Counted from the stretch's first letter, positions 31,399-40,372 are shown. The stretch is DNA of 52,631 nt from Acidimicrobiia bacterium (GCA_009841105.1 VXMM01000035.1:1-52631), one strand, 5' to 3'. The notes: a model not told the origin generated them from the sequence alone. Made by a program: numbers and translations.

Positions 31399-32688
31399 AT
31401 GAGCATGCAGATCGGTGTCGGATTCCTGGGTGCCGGCACGGTCGGGAGCGTCCTGGTCCGCCGGCTCATCTACGAGTCTGACGCGATCGCTGCCAAGACG
31501 GGCCTTGACCTGGCGGTACGCGGGATCGCGGTCCGTGACCTCGCCAAGGATCGGGGGATAGTGATTCCTCCCGGATTGCTGACCGACCGTCCTCGCGACG
31601 TAGTGGACGACCCGACGGTCCAGATCGTGATCGAGGTCATGGGAGGGCTTGATCCGGCCGGGGACCTGGTGATGAGAGCTCTTGACTCCGGTAAAGCCGT
31701 GGTGACGGCCAACAAGGAGTTGATGGCGTCGCGAGGGCGTGCCCTGCTGGCTGCTGCTGAAGCTGCGGGTGTCTCCCTGCTGTTCGAAGCCGCCGTAGGA
31801 GGAGGCATCCCGATCATCCGCCCTCTGTCCGAGTCGCTGGCCGGGGAGAGGATCACCTCGGTGCTCGGAATCGTGAACGGCACCACCAACTACATCCTGA
31901 CCCGCATGGCGGAGGAGGGGATCGACTACGAAGAGGTGCTGGCAGCGGCGCAGGAGCTGGGATATGCGGAGGCCGATCCCACCGCCGACGTGGGCGGCGG
32001 AGACGCTGCTTCCAAGGCCGCCATCCTGGCCAGCCTGGCCTTCGGGACCTGGGTGGACGGTTCGCAGGTCACCAGGGAGGGTATCCAGGACCTCAGGACC
32101 GAGGACTTCGTCTTCGCCCGGCGGCTCGGCTACATCCCCAAGCTCCTGGCGATCGCCGAGGACTCCGACCAGGGCATCGCGGTTCGCGTCCATCCCACGC
32201 TCGTGCCATTGGATCATCCCCTTGCCTCCGTCCGCGGGGCCACCAACGCGATATACGTCTCCGGCCCTTCGATCGGCGAGCTGCTGTTCACCGGTCCCGG
32301 GGCCGGAGGGGAGCCGACCGCCACGGCTCTGCTGGGCGATGTGATCATGTCGGCCCGGGAGCGCTTAGCCGGGACGCAGGTCAAATCCAGGATCCGCTTC
32401 GCAACGGGTCGCCTCCGGGACGTGGCAAATTTCTCGACCAAGTGGCTGCTCCGGATCACCGTCGCGGACCGCCCTGGGGTGCTGGCCCAGATAGCGGCGG
32501 TGTTCGGACGTCACGAAGTGTCGATCAAGTCGGTGTGGCAGGACGGGCGCGGGGACGAGGCCACTCTCCTGCTGGTCACGCATGAGTCCCCCGAGGGCGA
32601 TTTGCACCTGGCGGCATCTGAACTCGCCGGGCTCGAAGTGGTGTCCGAGGTAGATTCGGTCATGCGGGTCTACAACAACGAGCCCTGA
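31399..32688 (+). CDS. hom: Homoserine dehydrogenase
   Basis: A 429-aa enzyme with N-terminal Rossmann motif GFLGAGTVGS, VVTANKELMAS, the catalytic-domain signature GIVNGTTNYIL and AEADPTADVGGGDAASKAAILA, and a C-terminal ACT domain (about 347-425) beginning RITVADRPGVLAQIA. It reduces aspartate semialdehyde to homoserine, with threonine feedback through ACT. ATG 31399 follows a GGGAGCTGAGC ribosome site. Its stop abuts the thrC GTG directly. Confidence 0.94.
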   Translation: MSMQIGVGFLGAGTVGSVLVRRLIYESDAIAAKTGLDLAVRGIAVRDLAKDRGIVIPPGLLTDRPRDVVDDPTVQIVIEVMGGLDPAGDLVMRALDSGKAVVTANKELMASRGRALLAAAEAAGVSLLFEAAVGGGIPIIRPLSESLAGERITSVLGIVNGTTNYILTRMAEEGIDYEEVLAAAQELGYAEADPTADVGGGDAASKAAILASLAFGTWVDGSQVTREGIQDLRTEDFVFARRLGYIPKLLAIAEDSDQGIAVRVHPTLVPLDHPLASVRGATNAIYVSGPSIGELLFTGPGAGGEPTATALLGDVIMSARERLAGTQVKSRIRFATGRLRDVANFSTKWLLRITVADRPGVLAQIAAVFGRHEVSIKSVWQDGRGDEATLLLVTHESPEGDLHLAASELAGLEVVSEVDSVMRVYNNEP

Positions 32689-34056
32689 GTGCCGGTCCGG
32701 CTGGTCTCGACCCGAGGGGGCCCGGCGGTCGACCTGCCGGCCGCCATCCTCGCCGGGTTGGCGCCCGACGGAGGCCTGTACGTGCCCGAGGAGTGGCCCC
32801 GGCTCGATCCTGCCGATCTGGACGCCGGCTCGGGTTTCACGGCGGTGGCCACCGCGGTCCTAGGGCTGTTCACATCAGACCTGCTACCCGCCGCTCGGCT
32901 GGAACAGGTGGTAGGGGAGGCGTTCGCCCGCTTCGACCACCCTGAGGTGGCGCCCCTGGTCGAGCTGGATCAGGACCTGTACCTGATGGAGTTGTTCTGG
33001 GGCCCCACCCTTGCCTTCAAAGACTTCGCTCTCCAGGTCTTGGGCCGGCTGGTCGACGTGGCGCTGGGGGTGCGCGGGGGCAACGCCATGATCCTCGGCG
33101 CGACGTCCGGTGACACCGGTTCGGCCGCCATGGAGGCGTTCCGGGATCGGGAGCGGGTGGACGTGGTGATCCTCTATCCCGAGGGGCGCACAACCGAGGT
33201 ACAGCGCCGGCAGATGACCACCATCGGCGCGCCCAACGTCCACGCCGTGGCGGTGGAGGGGACCTTCGATGACTGCCAGGACCTGGTCAAGGCGGTGTTC
33301 GCCGATCCCCGGACACGGGACGACCTGTCGTTGTCCACGGCCAACTCGATCAACTTCGGCCGGCTCATCACGCAGGTCGCCTACTACTACTGGGCGGCGG
33401 CCCGGCTGGGCGGGCCGATCTCGTTCGCCGTTCCGAGCGGCAACTTCGGCAACGTCTATTCGGGCTATGCCGCAACCCGCATGGGCCTGCCGGTGCGGCG
33501 CCTGATCGTGGGGAGCAACGCCAACAACGTGCTCGATGGGTTCTTCCGGAACGGCCGGCTGGATCTCGGAACCGTTATCCCGACCCTGAGCCCCTCGATG
33601 GACATCCAGGTCCCGTCCAATCTGGAGCGTCTCCTGTTCGATCTGTTCAGAAGGGACGGGGAGAGGCTGGCGGTGGCCATGACCCGTCTGCGTGAGGAGG
33701 GCTCCCTGACGGTCATGGGCGGGACGGACGACCTCTTCGTGTCGAGGTGGTGCGACGACGAGGATACGATGGCGGCCATGCGGGACGTATACCGATCCTC
33801 GGGGAGGATCGTGGATCCACATTCGGCGGTCGGGATAGCGGCGGCCCGCGACGCGGCGCTCGATGGCCCGGTGGTCTGCCTGGCGACCGCCCACCCGGCC
33901 AAGTTCGCCGACGCAGTCGAGCGGGCTCTCGGCCGGCCGGCCCCCGCGCCGGCATCACTCGAGGGCATCCATAATCGCCCCGAAAGGATCACCCGGATCC
34001 CGAGGGATCTCGGAGCCGTCCACGGGTTGCTCAGGGAAAGGAGCCGCTTCTCCTGA
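32689..34056 (+). CDS. thrC: Threonine synthase
   Basis: A 455-aa enzyme of the longer threonine-synthase type (APDGGLYVPEEW near the start, as in E. coli and yeast). The PLP Lys111 lies in LAFKDFALQ, with GATSGDTGSAAMEAF, LYPEGRTTEVQRRQM, SINFGRLITQVAYYYW and VPSGNFGNV following. It converts O-phosphohomoserine to threonine. thrB, which should supply the substrate and usually lies next, is missing here. Confidence 0.93.
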   Translation: MPVRLVSTRGGPAVDLPAAILAGLAPDGGLYVPEEWPRLDPADLDAGSGFTAVATAVLGLFTSDLLPAARLEQVVGEAFARFDHPEVAPLVELDQDLYLMELFWGPTLAFKDFALQVLGRLVDVALGVRGGNAMILGATSGDTGSAAMEAFRDRERVDVVILYPEGRTTEVQRRQMTTIGAPNVHAVAVEGTFDDCQDLVKAVFADPRTRDDLSLSTANSINFGRLITQVAYYYWAAARLGGPISFAVPSGNFGNVYSGYAATRMGLPVRRLIVGSNANNVLDGFFRNGRLDLGTVIPTLSPSMDIQVPSNLERLLFDLFRRDGERLAVAMTRLREEGSLTVMGGTDDLFVSRWCDDEDTMAAMRDVYRSSGRIVDPHSAVGIAAARDAALDGPVVCLATAHPAKFADAVERALGRPAPAPASLEGIHNRPERITRIPRDLGAVHGLLRERSRFS

Positions 34057-34458
34057 GCGCCCGGCGACCGCCGACTACCTACTCCAGGAGCGGTGTGGTA
34101 CTATCAGGCAACCGCCCCCCTTGCGGTATGTCCATGGAATGGCGGTGTGACAGTCGATAGCAGGCTGAGCACGCCGAGTTGTTCGCAGACAGACCACTAA
34201 TTGCCGGGCGTCCAGATCCCGCCATAAGGAAGTTTCAACCCCTATTCCGGTATCCCGGTAAGGGGCGCAGGCGGTCTCCCGAAAGGCATTTGCGGGGCCG
34301 TGGTGGCCTTGCTAATCGATCCGGACCAGGGGTTCGCCCAGTCCGCCAAGGACCGGCGAGTACCGGTGCGGGGATCCCGAGGGGTCCACCCGGAATTGGA
34401 ATGTCGGCATGAGGCGCCCCCGACTTCGGTCTGGCGAGCACTTTACGGAGGAACCAGA
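34057..34458. other. 402-bp gap: thrB position, MITE remnant and rho leader
   Basis: No protein gene lies here although thrB is expected between thrC and rho. The middle holds a decayed MITE-like copy. After it, TTGCCG (34201) and CATAAG 16 bases later form a weak promoter, giving a rho leader of over 200 nt, which may serve rho autoregulation. Confidence 0.5.
34135..34199. repeat. Decayed MITE-like remnant between thrC and rho
   Basis: AATGGCGGTGTG (34138-34149) matches one end of the MITE-like family, and TTGTTCGCAGACAGACCACTA (34179-34199) matches the other almost perfectly; the interior is unrelated or eroded. This is a short internal-deletion-type copy with a damaged left end. Confidence 0.65.
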
Positions 34459-35973
34459 ATGGCCACCCGATCAGAGCTACAGACTAAGAACATCAAGGAC
34501 CTGCGCACCATCGCATCGGCGGTCGGCATAGAGGTAGATGGCCTCCAGAAGGCGAAGCTCATCGACGCGATCATGGGAGCGGACGGCTTCAAGGTGGAGG
34601 TGGCGGACGAGGCGCCACAGGTCGAACTTCCGGATGCGACTGTCCGGGACGGCCGGACCAAGGAAAACGGAAGCACCGAGTCCGGGTCAGAGCGTGCGGA
34701 TGGTGAGGCCGGCTCGCCGCCGGGCCGGGATCACGCCAAGCGGCGGGATGCAGATGGTGGCGCACCGCGCGGTCAACGCGGACCGCAGAAGGCCGGCCCG
34801 GGCGGAAGACGCCGTCGGAGGCGAGGACCCGCCGACCGGCATGTCCAGGACGGTCCGCCCGAGGTTCGTGAGGGTGCTCTGGACATCCTTCCCGAGGGGT
34901 ACGGGTTCCTCCGGTGTTCGGGATATCTTCCCAGCGAGAAGGACGTATACGTTTCCGCCGGACAGATCCGCAAGTTCGCCCTCCGGAAGGGCGATGTGCT
35001 CAGCGGCCCGGTGCGAGCGCCGCGCAGCCAGGAGAAGTTCCCCGCCCTCGCCCGGATCGAGAAGAGCAACGGGATGTCGCCGCAGGAGGCACGCGGCCGG
35101 CCGAAGTTCGCCAATCTGACCCCGCTCTTCCCCGATGTCCGGCTGCGGCTGGAGGTGCCCGGGAGGTCCCGGAGCACGCTCACCCGAATCATCGACCTGA
35201 TCGCTCCTATCGGGAAGGGTCAGCGCGGCCTGATCGTCTCGCCGCCGAAAGCGGGGAAGACCACGGTCCTGAAGGAAATAGCGCAGGCCATCACGGCCAA
35301 CAACCCCGAGTGTTACCTCATGGTCGTGCTGGTCGACGAACGCCCTGAGGAGGTCACGGACATGCAGCGCTCCGTGAAGGGCGAGGTCATCTATTCGACG
35401 TTCGACCGTCCGGCCGAGGAGCACACCCAGGTCTCGGAACTGGCCATAGAGCGGGCCAAGCGGATGGTGGAGATGGGTACCGATGTGGTGATCCTGCTGG
35501 ACTCCATCACGCGACTCGCCCGGGCGCACAACCTGGCTACGCCGGCCTCCGGACGCATTCTCTCGGGCGGAGTCGATTCCACCGCCCTCTATCCCCCCAA
35601 GCGGTTCTTCGGAGCGGCCCGGAATATCGAAGAGGGCGGGAGCCTGACCATCATCGGAACGGCTCTGGTAGAGACCGGTTCGAAGATGGACGAGGTGATC
35701 TTCGAGGAGTTCAAGGGGACCGGCAACATGGAGCTCCGCCTCGACCGTCGGCTGGCCGACAGGCGGGTCTACCCGGCCATCGACATCGCTTCCTCGGGGA
35801 CCCGGCGGGAGGAGCTCCTCTTCGATCCGGACGAGCTCCAGCAGGTCTGGAAGCTGCGCCGGGTGCTGCTGGGCCTGGAGCCGGGTGCGGCGCTCGAGTT
35901 GTTGATCGACAAGCTGAGAACCTCGAAGTCCAACGCCGACTTCCTGGCAGAGGTAGCCAGGTCGCGCAACTAG
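34459..35973 (+). CDS. rho: Transcription termination factor Rho
   Basis: A 504-aa Rho with the N-terminal helix bundle (LKDLRTIA-type), then an Arg/Gly-rich, disordered insertion of about 80 residues (50-130) as in high-GC actinobacteria. The RNA-binding cold-shock-like domain follows ([14 protein letters not shown]...[10 protein letters not shown]), then Walker A PPKAGKTT (about 262-269), Walker [15 protein letters not shown], the Q-loop and R-loop regions, and GTALVETGS. The hexamer pulls RNA from the polymerase to end transcription. GGAGGAACCAG precedes ATG 34459. Confidence 0.95.
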   Translation: MATRSELQTKNIKDLRTIASAVGIEVDGLQKAKLIDAIMGADGFKVEVADEAPQVELPDATVRDGRTKENGSTESGSERADGEAGSPPGRDHAKRRDADGGAPRGQRGPQKAGPGGRRRRRRGPADRHVQDGPPEVREGALDILPEGYGFLRCSGYLPSEKDVYVSAGQIRKFALRKGDVLSGPVRAPRSQEKFPALARIEKSNGMSPQEARGRPKFANLTPLFPDVRLRLEVPGRSRSTLTRIIDLIAPIGKGQRGLIVSPPKAGKTTVLKEIAQAITANNPECYLMVVLVDERPEEVTDMQRSVKGEVIYSTFDRPAEEHTQVSELAIERAKRMVEMGTDVVILLDSITRLARAHNLATPASGRILSGGVDSTALYPPKRFFGAARNIEEGGSLTIIGTALVETGSKMDEVIFEEFKGTGNMELRLDRRLADRRVYPAIDIASSGTRREELLFDPDELQQVWKLRRVLLGLEPGAALELLIDKLRTSKSNADFLAEVARSRN

Positions 35974-36001
35974 GCGTGGTGTCGGCGGGGACTAGTTGAT
36001 C

Positions 36002-36054
36002 GACCACGGGACCCGCGATGACAGACGAACGCTCAAAGCGTGAACACGCCCTAG
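36002..36054. repeat. 53-bp CTAG-ended repeat, copy 2
   Basis: Inverted relative to copy 1 at 18557-18609 and aligned without gaps; the ends (GACCACGGGACCC and AACACGCCCTAG) are conserved. It lies 29 bases after the rho stop, as copy 1 lies just after a stop. Confidence 0.65.
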
Positions 36055-36150
36055 TCTGGGAGGACGTGGCATAATCCCGTAGCTCGCGAGCAACCGGCCC
36101 GAGGCGGCTGCCGCCGATGTTGAGACACCAGCGCGCAAACAGGAGGACAC

Positions 36151-36429
36151 GTGAAGCGTGACATACATCCGGAGTACCGGCCCGTGGTGTTCCAAGACCC
36201 TTCGGTCGACTTCGCGTTCCTGACCCGATCGACCATCCGTACCAACGAGACCATCGTCTGGGAGGATGGCCAGACCTATCCCTTAGCCAGGGTCGAGATA
36301 TCGAGTGCGAGCCATCCGTTCTTCACCGGCAAGCAGAAGTTGGTGGACACGGCGGGACGGGTGGAACGTTTCGAGCGGCGCTACGGCAGAACGGCTCGTG
36401 ATCGGGGAGACGCGGGCCAACGTTCGTAA
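36151..36429 (+). CDS. rpmE: 50S ribosomal protein L31 (zinc-free type)
   Basis: A 92-aa protein starting [16 protein letters not shown] with FLTRSTI, then [30 protein letters not shown]. The HPFFTG...GRVERF.RRYG end is the L31 signature. The Cys ligands of the zinc-binding form are absent. AGGAGG is 5 bases before GTG 36151. The rho-rpmE-prfA order is conserved. The 3' end may be read through into overlapping starts of the next gene. Confidence 0.93.
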   Translation: MKRDIHPEYRPVVFQDPSVDFAFLTRSTIRTNETIVWEDGQTYPLARVEISSASHPFFTGKQKLVDTAGRVERFERRYGRTARDRGDAGQRS

Positions 36430-36448
36430 TCTGCCCGGCACCGTGAAT

Positions 36449-37381
36449 ATGGCCAAGTCGCCGGTAGCGACCGTCGGAGGGCAGGCGGTCATCGAAGGGG
36501 TGATGATGCGGGCGCCATCCGCTTGGTCGGTGGCGGTTCGCAACCCTTCCGGCGAGATAGAAGCCGTCCGCCACCGGCTGCCGAGGCTGAGTTCGCGTTC
36601 CCGATGGGCCAGGGTTCCACTGGTCCGGGGCGTACTCGTACTAGGGGAGAGCCTCACACTGGGCTTCCGCGCCCTGGCGTGGTCCGGGCAGCGCTCGGTC
36701 GGCGAGGATGAGGAGCCCGTCACCAAGGGCCAGATGGCGGGCTCCATGACAATTGCCGCTCTCTTCTTCGTGGCGTTCTTCATAGTCGTACCCCTCCTGG
36801 TGGTTCGCTGGGGTGGCTTGGATGCCTCGTCGTGGGTGTTCCATCTGGTCGAGGCGGTGATCCGGATCACCCTTCTGGTCGGCTACGTGTGGCTGATCGG
36901 GCGCTGGGACGAGATAGGACGTGTCTATGCGTATCACGGTGCCGAGCACATGACCATCCATGCCTACGAGGCGGGTGATCCGCTCGATCGGGACCACATC
37001 TCCGCGTACCGTCCGGAGCACCCTCGGTGCGGGACCAGCTTCCTGCTGCTGGTGATGCTCACGGCCATCGTGGTCTTCAGCCTGGTGGGCAGCCTTCCGT
37101 GGTACGGCCTGATCGCCAGCCGGGTGGTGCTGATTCCGGTCGTGGCCGGTATCTCCTACGAGCTTCTCAAGCTGGGCGGAGCGCAGGCGGATCGGCCCGT
37201 CGGGAGGATCCTCACCGCTCCCGGCCTGTGGTTGCAGCGGCTCACCACACGGGTTCCCGAGAAGAACATGATCGATGTGGCGGTGGCAGCGCTGCTGGTT
37301 GCTTTGACGGACGAGGAAGTCGACAAGCTGGCCCGCAGGGGTCCGATCATTCCTGAGGCGCTGAACGCCACCCGCAGGTAG
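36449..37381 (+). CDS. DUF1385 (YqhQ-like) membrane protein
   Basis: About 310 aa. VGGQAVIEGVMMRAP opens the domain, followed by membrane segments at about residues 100-120 and 130-150, the family-specific YHGAEHMTIHAYE motif, HPRCGTSFLLLV, and further membrane segments. The family (YqhQ) is membrane-embedded with no proven reaction, though the His/Glu/Cys motifs suggest metal binding. ATG 36449 is used; an in-frame GTG two codons earlier and others upstream are open. It sits between rpmE and prfA, as in many actinobacteria, and the stop abuts prfA. Confidence 0.85.
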   Translation: MAKSPVATVGGQAVIEGVMMRAPSAWSVAVRNPSGEIEAVRHRLPRLSSRSRWARVPLVRGVLVLGESLTLGFRALAWSGQRSVGEDEEPVTKGQMAGSMTIAALFFVAFFIVVPLLVVRWGGLDASSWVFHLVEAVIRITLLVGYVWLIGRWDEIGRVYAYHGAEHMTIHAYEAGDPLDRDHISAYRPEHPRCGTSFLLLVMLTAIVVFSLVGSLPWYGLIASRVVLIPVVAGISYELLKLGGAQADRPVGRILTAPGLWLQRLTTRVPEKNMIDVAVAALLVALTDEEVDKLARRGPIIPEALNATRR

Positions 37382-38467
37382 GTGGGAGTGGTGGACCAGG
37401 GGCTTGCCGATCGGCTTTCCGAGGTCGAGCAGGAGTACGGTGAGGTTGAGGGCATGCTGGCCGATCCGGTGGTGCTGGGCGACCCGAGCCGGTATGGCGA
37501 AGTCTCCCGCCGCTACGCCGAACTCCGGCCACTGGTCCTGTCCTTCCGGTCGTTGAAGGCGGCGGTTGACGACTCCAGGGAAGCGGTCGAGCTGGCCGAT
37601 ATCGAGCCGGACCCCGATCTGGCCAGGGAGTTGCGCGAGCTCGCCGTGGCTCGCCAGCAGGAAGCCGACCGCATGGCCGCCGATCTCCGGGCGGCGCTCA
37701 CACCCAGCGACCCGGACGACGTCAAGGACGCCATAGTCGAGATCCGGGCCGCGGCCGGGGGCGCGGAGGCGGCTCTATGGGCCGGGGAACTGCTGCGCAT
37801 GTACCAGCGGTTCGCCGAAATGGAGGGCTTCGGGTGGGAGCCGATCGACAGCGCGGCTGCGGAAGGGGGCGGATTGAGCTCGGTCACCTTCGGAGTGACC
37901 GGCCGTGGGGCGTTCGCAAGGCTCAAGTTCGAGGCCGGGGTCCACCGGGTCCAGCGGGTGCCGAGGACAGAATCGCAGGGGCGGGTCCATACCTCGACGG
38001 CCACCGTGGCCGTGATGCCCGAAGCCGAAGAGGTCGATGTGCAGATCGACGCGAGCGACGTCAAAGTGGACACGTTCCGGTCGTCGGGACCGGGGGGGCA
38101 ATCCGTCAACACAACCGACTCGGCGGTCCGGATCACCCACCTGCCCACCGGTCTGGTTGTTACCTGCCAGGACGAGAAGTCCCAGCTCCAGAACAAGGAG
38201 AAGGCCTTCCGCGTCCTCCGAGCCCGGCTGTACCAGGAAGAGCACCTGGCTCGCGCCGCGGAGCGAGCGGCTGGCAGACGTTCGCAGATCGGCACCGGGG
38301 ATCGGTCCGAGAAGATCCGAACGTACAACTTCAGGGAGAACCGGGTGACCGACCACCGGATCGGCCTCGTCATCAGGCGCCTCCCGCAGGTCCTCGACGG
38401 TCAACTGTCCGACTTCGTCGACGCTCTTACCTCGGACCAGGCCACCCGGCGCATGGTCGGCAAGTGA
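37382..38467 (+). CDS. prfA: Peptide chain release factor 1
   Basis: A 361-aa class I release factor: IRAAAGGAEAALWAGELLRMY, the codon-recognition loop RVPRTESQGRVHTS (P-x-T motif of RF1, here PRT), VDTFRSSGPGGQSVN with the catalytic GGQ, and IRTYNFRENRVTDHRI. It releases the peptide at UAA/UAG. GTG 37382 abuts the upstream stop; GTG 37388 and 37391 are alternatives. Its stop overlaps the next GTG (GTGA). prmC, the methylase of the GGQ Gln, follows after one small gene. Confidence 0.95.
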   Translation: MGVVDQGLADRLSEVEQEYGEVEGMLADPVVLGDPSRYGEVSRRYAELRPLVLSFRSLKAAVDDSREAVELADIEPDPDLARELRELAVARQQEADRMAADLRAALTPSDPDDVKDAIVEIRAAAGGAEAALWAGELLRMYQRFAEMEGFGWEPIDSAAAEGGGLSSVTFGVTGRGAFARLKFEAGVHRVQRVPRTESQGRVHTSTATVAVMPEAEEVDVQIDASDVKVDTFRSSGPGGQSVNTTDSAVRITHLPTGLVVTCQDEKSQLQNKEKAFRVLRARLYQEEHLARAAERAAGRRSQIGTGDRSEKIRTYNFRENRVTDHRIGLVIRRLPQVLDGQLSDFVDALTSDQATRRMVGK

Positions 38468-38721
38468 TCTTCTTCGTTCGCTTCCCGCCCCACGCCGACC
38501 TCTCCGCCGAGGCCATCGAGGAGATTGTGCAGAGTTGTCTCGGCCGGTCCGGCTCCGTGATAGGGGCATCGGAAGGCGCTATAGACGTGGAGTTGTCCGA
38601 TGAGAATCCGGCCGCTGCGCTGGCGGTACTGGCCGCTGAACTTCGGGCGGCCGGAGTGCCTTCCTCCACGATCATCGATATCCCATCCCGGGGTTTACGT
38701 CTAGGGATTCACGAGGTCTAG
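38464..38721 (+). CDS. Orphan 85-aa protein coupled to prfA
   Basis: The gene begins at GTG 38464, overlapping the prfA stop (GTGA), and ends with TAG at 38719-38721, inside the terminal CTAG of the MITE-like element. The product (FFVRFPPHADLSAEAIEEIV at its start, with DVELSDENPAAALAVLAAEL and a GLRLGIHEV end) looks like a compact alpha/beta fold. I do not recognise it. The tight coupling and normal codon use favour a real gene. The element may have trimmed the original C-terminus. Confidence 0.6.
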   Translation: MIFFVRFPPHADLSAEAIEEIVQSCLGRSGSVIGASEGAIDVELSDENPAAALAVLAAELRAAGVPSSTIIDIPSRGLRLGIHEV

Positions 38722-38885
38722 TGGTCTGTCTGCGAAACAACCGGGTGCTCTGGCGGCCATCGGCGCCCCTCGCTGCGTTCCGCTTCCTCGACGTACCGCT
38801 GCGGGTACGCCTTCGTCAGCGGGCCTTGCGAGGAACACCGCTGCCGACGCCATACCACACCGCCATTACACAGACAGACCACTAG
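38718..38885. mobile_element. MITE-like element, 168-bp intact copy
   Basis: Bounded by CTAG with terminal inverted repeats CTAGTGGTCTGTCTG / CAGACAGACCACTAG. Inside are nested pairs: CCTCGC with GCGAGG, and CGTACC with GGGTACG around a GCTGC loop, so the RNA or single strand can fold as a long hairpin. It has no coding frame. It separates the 85-aa gene from prmC within a tightly spaced cluster and supplies the TAG stop of the former. Four related copies exist in the window. Confidence 0.85.
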
Positions 38886-38915
38886 AGGGTGCAGCAAGCA
38901 CGGGGATCGGTAGGC

Positions 38916-39776
38916 ATGTCCGGCGTCAGCGCAGCGAATAGCGACGGCCGGCTACCGGTCGGCGGCGTCAACTCCAAGCTCCTGATCGGGAGTTGCAGCC
39001 TGCCAACCCATGAGGTGGTGCGGTTGCTCGCAGCCATCACGGGCCGACCTCGTGCTGAGCTGCTGAGCGGGATGGTGGTCGATCGTCCGACGGTGAACAT
39101 GTTCTACCGGCTGATGGAGCAACGCTCGGCCGGGATGCCGCTCCAGTACCTGGAGGGAACGGTGCAGTTCGGTCCCCTGGAACTGCTGGTGGACCACCGG
39201 GTGCTGATTCCCCGGCCCGAGACGGAGCAGCTATGGGAGAAGGCCCTCGAACTGGTTCCCGACGGAGCGTGCACCGTCGTCGATATGGGCACAGGCTCCG
39301 GATGCCTGGCGATCGGGATCGCGCACCGGCGGCCGGCGGCGCGTGTCATCGCAACCGACATCAGCAGTGACGCGCTCGATCTGGCCCGGCTCAACGCCGC
39401 CCTCCTGCAGGTGGAAGCCGAGTTCTGCCGGGGGGATCGTCTTGACGCGCTCCATCCGTCGTTGCGCGGTGAGGTCGATCTGATCGTGACCAATCCCCCC
39501 TACGTCTCGGACTCGGAATGGCTCAAGCTGCCTCCCGAGGTTCGCGACTACGAACCGCGTCTGGCCCTGGCGGCCGGCGACGGGCTCCACATCTTCCGGT
39601 ACCTCGCATCGGAGGCGCCGTCGTGGCTGGCGCCCGATGGTGTCCTCGTCGCCGAGATTGGCGACCGGCAGGGAGCCAAGATCCGGTGGGCATTCAGGGA
39701 CCCGCCGTGGGAGGCAAGCGTTCTCCCGGACTTGACCGGACGGGATCGGTTCCTGATCGCCAGGATCGCCGCATGA
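38916..39776 (+). CDS. prmC: Peptide chain release factor N5-glutamine methyltransferase
   Basis: About 286 aa. A helical N-terminal domain has PLQYLEGTVQF, then the SAM-binding VVDMGTGSGCLAIGIA, the Asp/Asn adenine contacts (ATDISSDALDLAR), and the catalytic LIVTNPPYVSD. It methylates the GGQ glutamine of RF1/RF2. I prefer ATG 38916 (GGTAGG upstream); GTG 38889, 3 bases after the MITE-like element, is also open. The stop overlaps tsaC (ATGA). Confidence 0.92.
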   Translation: MSGVSAANSDGRLPVGGVNSKLLIGSCSLPTHEVVRLLAAITGRPRAELLSGMVVDRPTVNMFYRLMEQRSAGMPLQYLEGTVQFGPLELLVDHRVLIPRPETEQLWEKALELVPDGACTVVDMGTGSGCLAIGIAHRRPAARVIATDISSDALDLARLNAALLQVEAEFCRGDRLDALHPSLRGEVDLIVTNPPYVSDSEWLKLPPEVRDYEPRLALAAGDGLHIFRYLASEAPSWLAPDGVLVAEIGDRQGAKIRWAFRDPPWEASVLPDLTGRDRFLIARIAA

Positions 39777-40333
39777 GCCTTTCCACGGCGCTGGTAGCGC
39801 TGCGGACCGGCCAGGTGGTGGGGGTGCCCACGGACACCGTCTACGGCCTGGCAGTCGATCCTGCCAACAAGGAGGCGGTACGGTCGCTCTTCCGGATCAA
39901 GGGGCGCGGTAGGCACCTGCCGCTGGCCGTACTGGCTGCCTCGTTCGATCAGGTCGACGGGCTCGTCGATTGGACCGGGGCGGAGAGGGAACTCGTCCGA
40001 CCCCACTGGCCGGGTCCGCTCACCGTCGTGCTGAGGGCCAGGGCCCCGCTGGCGGCGGGTGTCGGCGACCACGAACGCGGTACGTTGGCGGTGCGGATCC
40101 CGGATCACGATCTCCTGAGGGGGTTGCTGGCGGAATCCGGTCCGTTGGCGGTTACGAGCGCCAACCCCAGCGGGTCGCCGCCCGCGCTGGACAGCGTCCA
40201 GGCTCGGGCGCTCCTCGGCGATCGGGTGCCGGTGTACCTGGAGGGGGAGCGGCGGGGAGGTGAGGCGTCGACCGTGGTCGATCTGACCTGCATCCCCCCG
40301 GTCGTGCTACGCGAGGGACCGGTTAGTTTATAG
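39773..40333 (+). CDS. tsaC: L-threonylcarbamoyladenylate synthase (Sua5/YrdC/TsaC)
   Basis: A 186-aa YrdC-domain protein: G(Q)VVGVPTDTVYGLAVDPANKEAV near the start, FRIKGRGRHLPLAVL, WPGPLTVVLRA, LAVRIPDH, LAVTSANPSG and STVVDLT, ending VVLREGPVSL. It makes threonylcarbamoyl-AMP for the t6A37 modification of tRNAs. It has the short YrdC-only form without the extra Sua5 domain. It ends the conserved rho-to-tsaC block; the gene beyond is convergent and belongs to the demethylation cluster. Confidence 0.93.
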   Translation: MSLSTALVALRTGQVVGVPTDTVYGLAVDPANKEAVRSLFRIKGRGRHLPLAVLAASFDQVDGLVDWTGAERELVRPHWPGPLTVVLRARAPLAAGVGDHERGTLAVRIPDHDLLRGLLAESGPLAVTSANPSGSPPALDSVQARALLGDRVPVYLEGERRGGEASTVVDLTCIPPVVLREGPVSL

Positions 40334-40372
40334 GCTGTATTTGATAGTTTATAGTTGCTATCCGCTATCCTC
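40324..40372. repeat. AT-rich TTAGTTTATAG tract at the tsaC/etfA junction
   Basis: GTTTATAG occurs twice and the stretch is AT-rich against a GC-rich background. It spans the ends of the convergent tsaC and etfA genes and marks the border between the core gene block and the accessory cluster. Confidence 0.5.

Noticed and set aside
34372-34387. Riboswitch in the rho leader
   Set aside because: Only short inverted repeats are visible; no known riboswitch core is recognisable.
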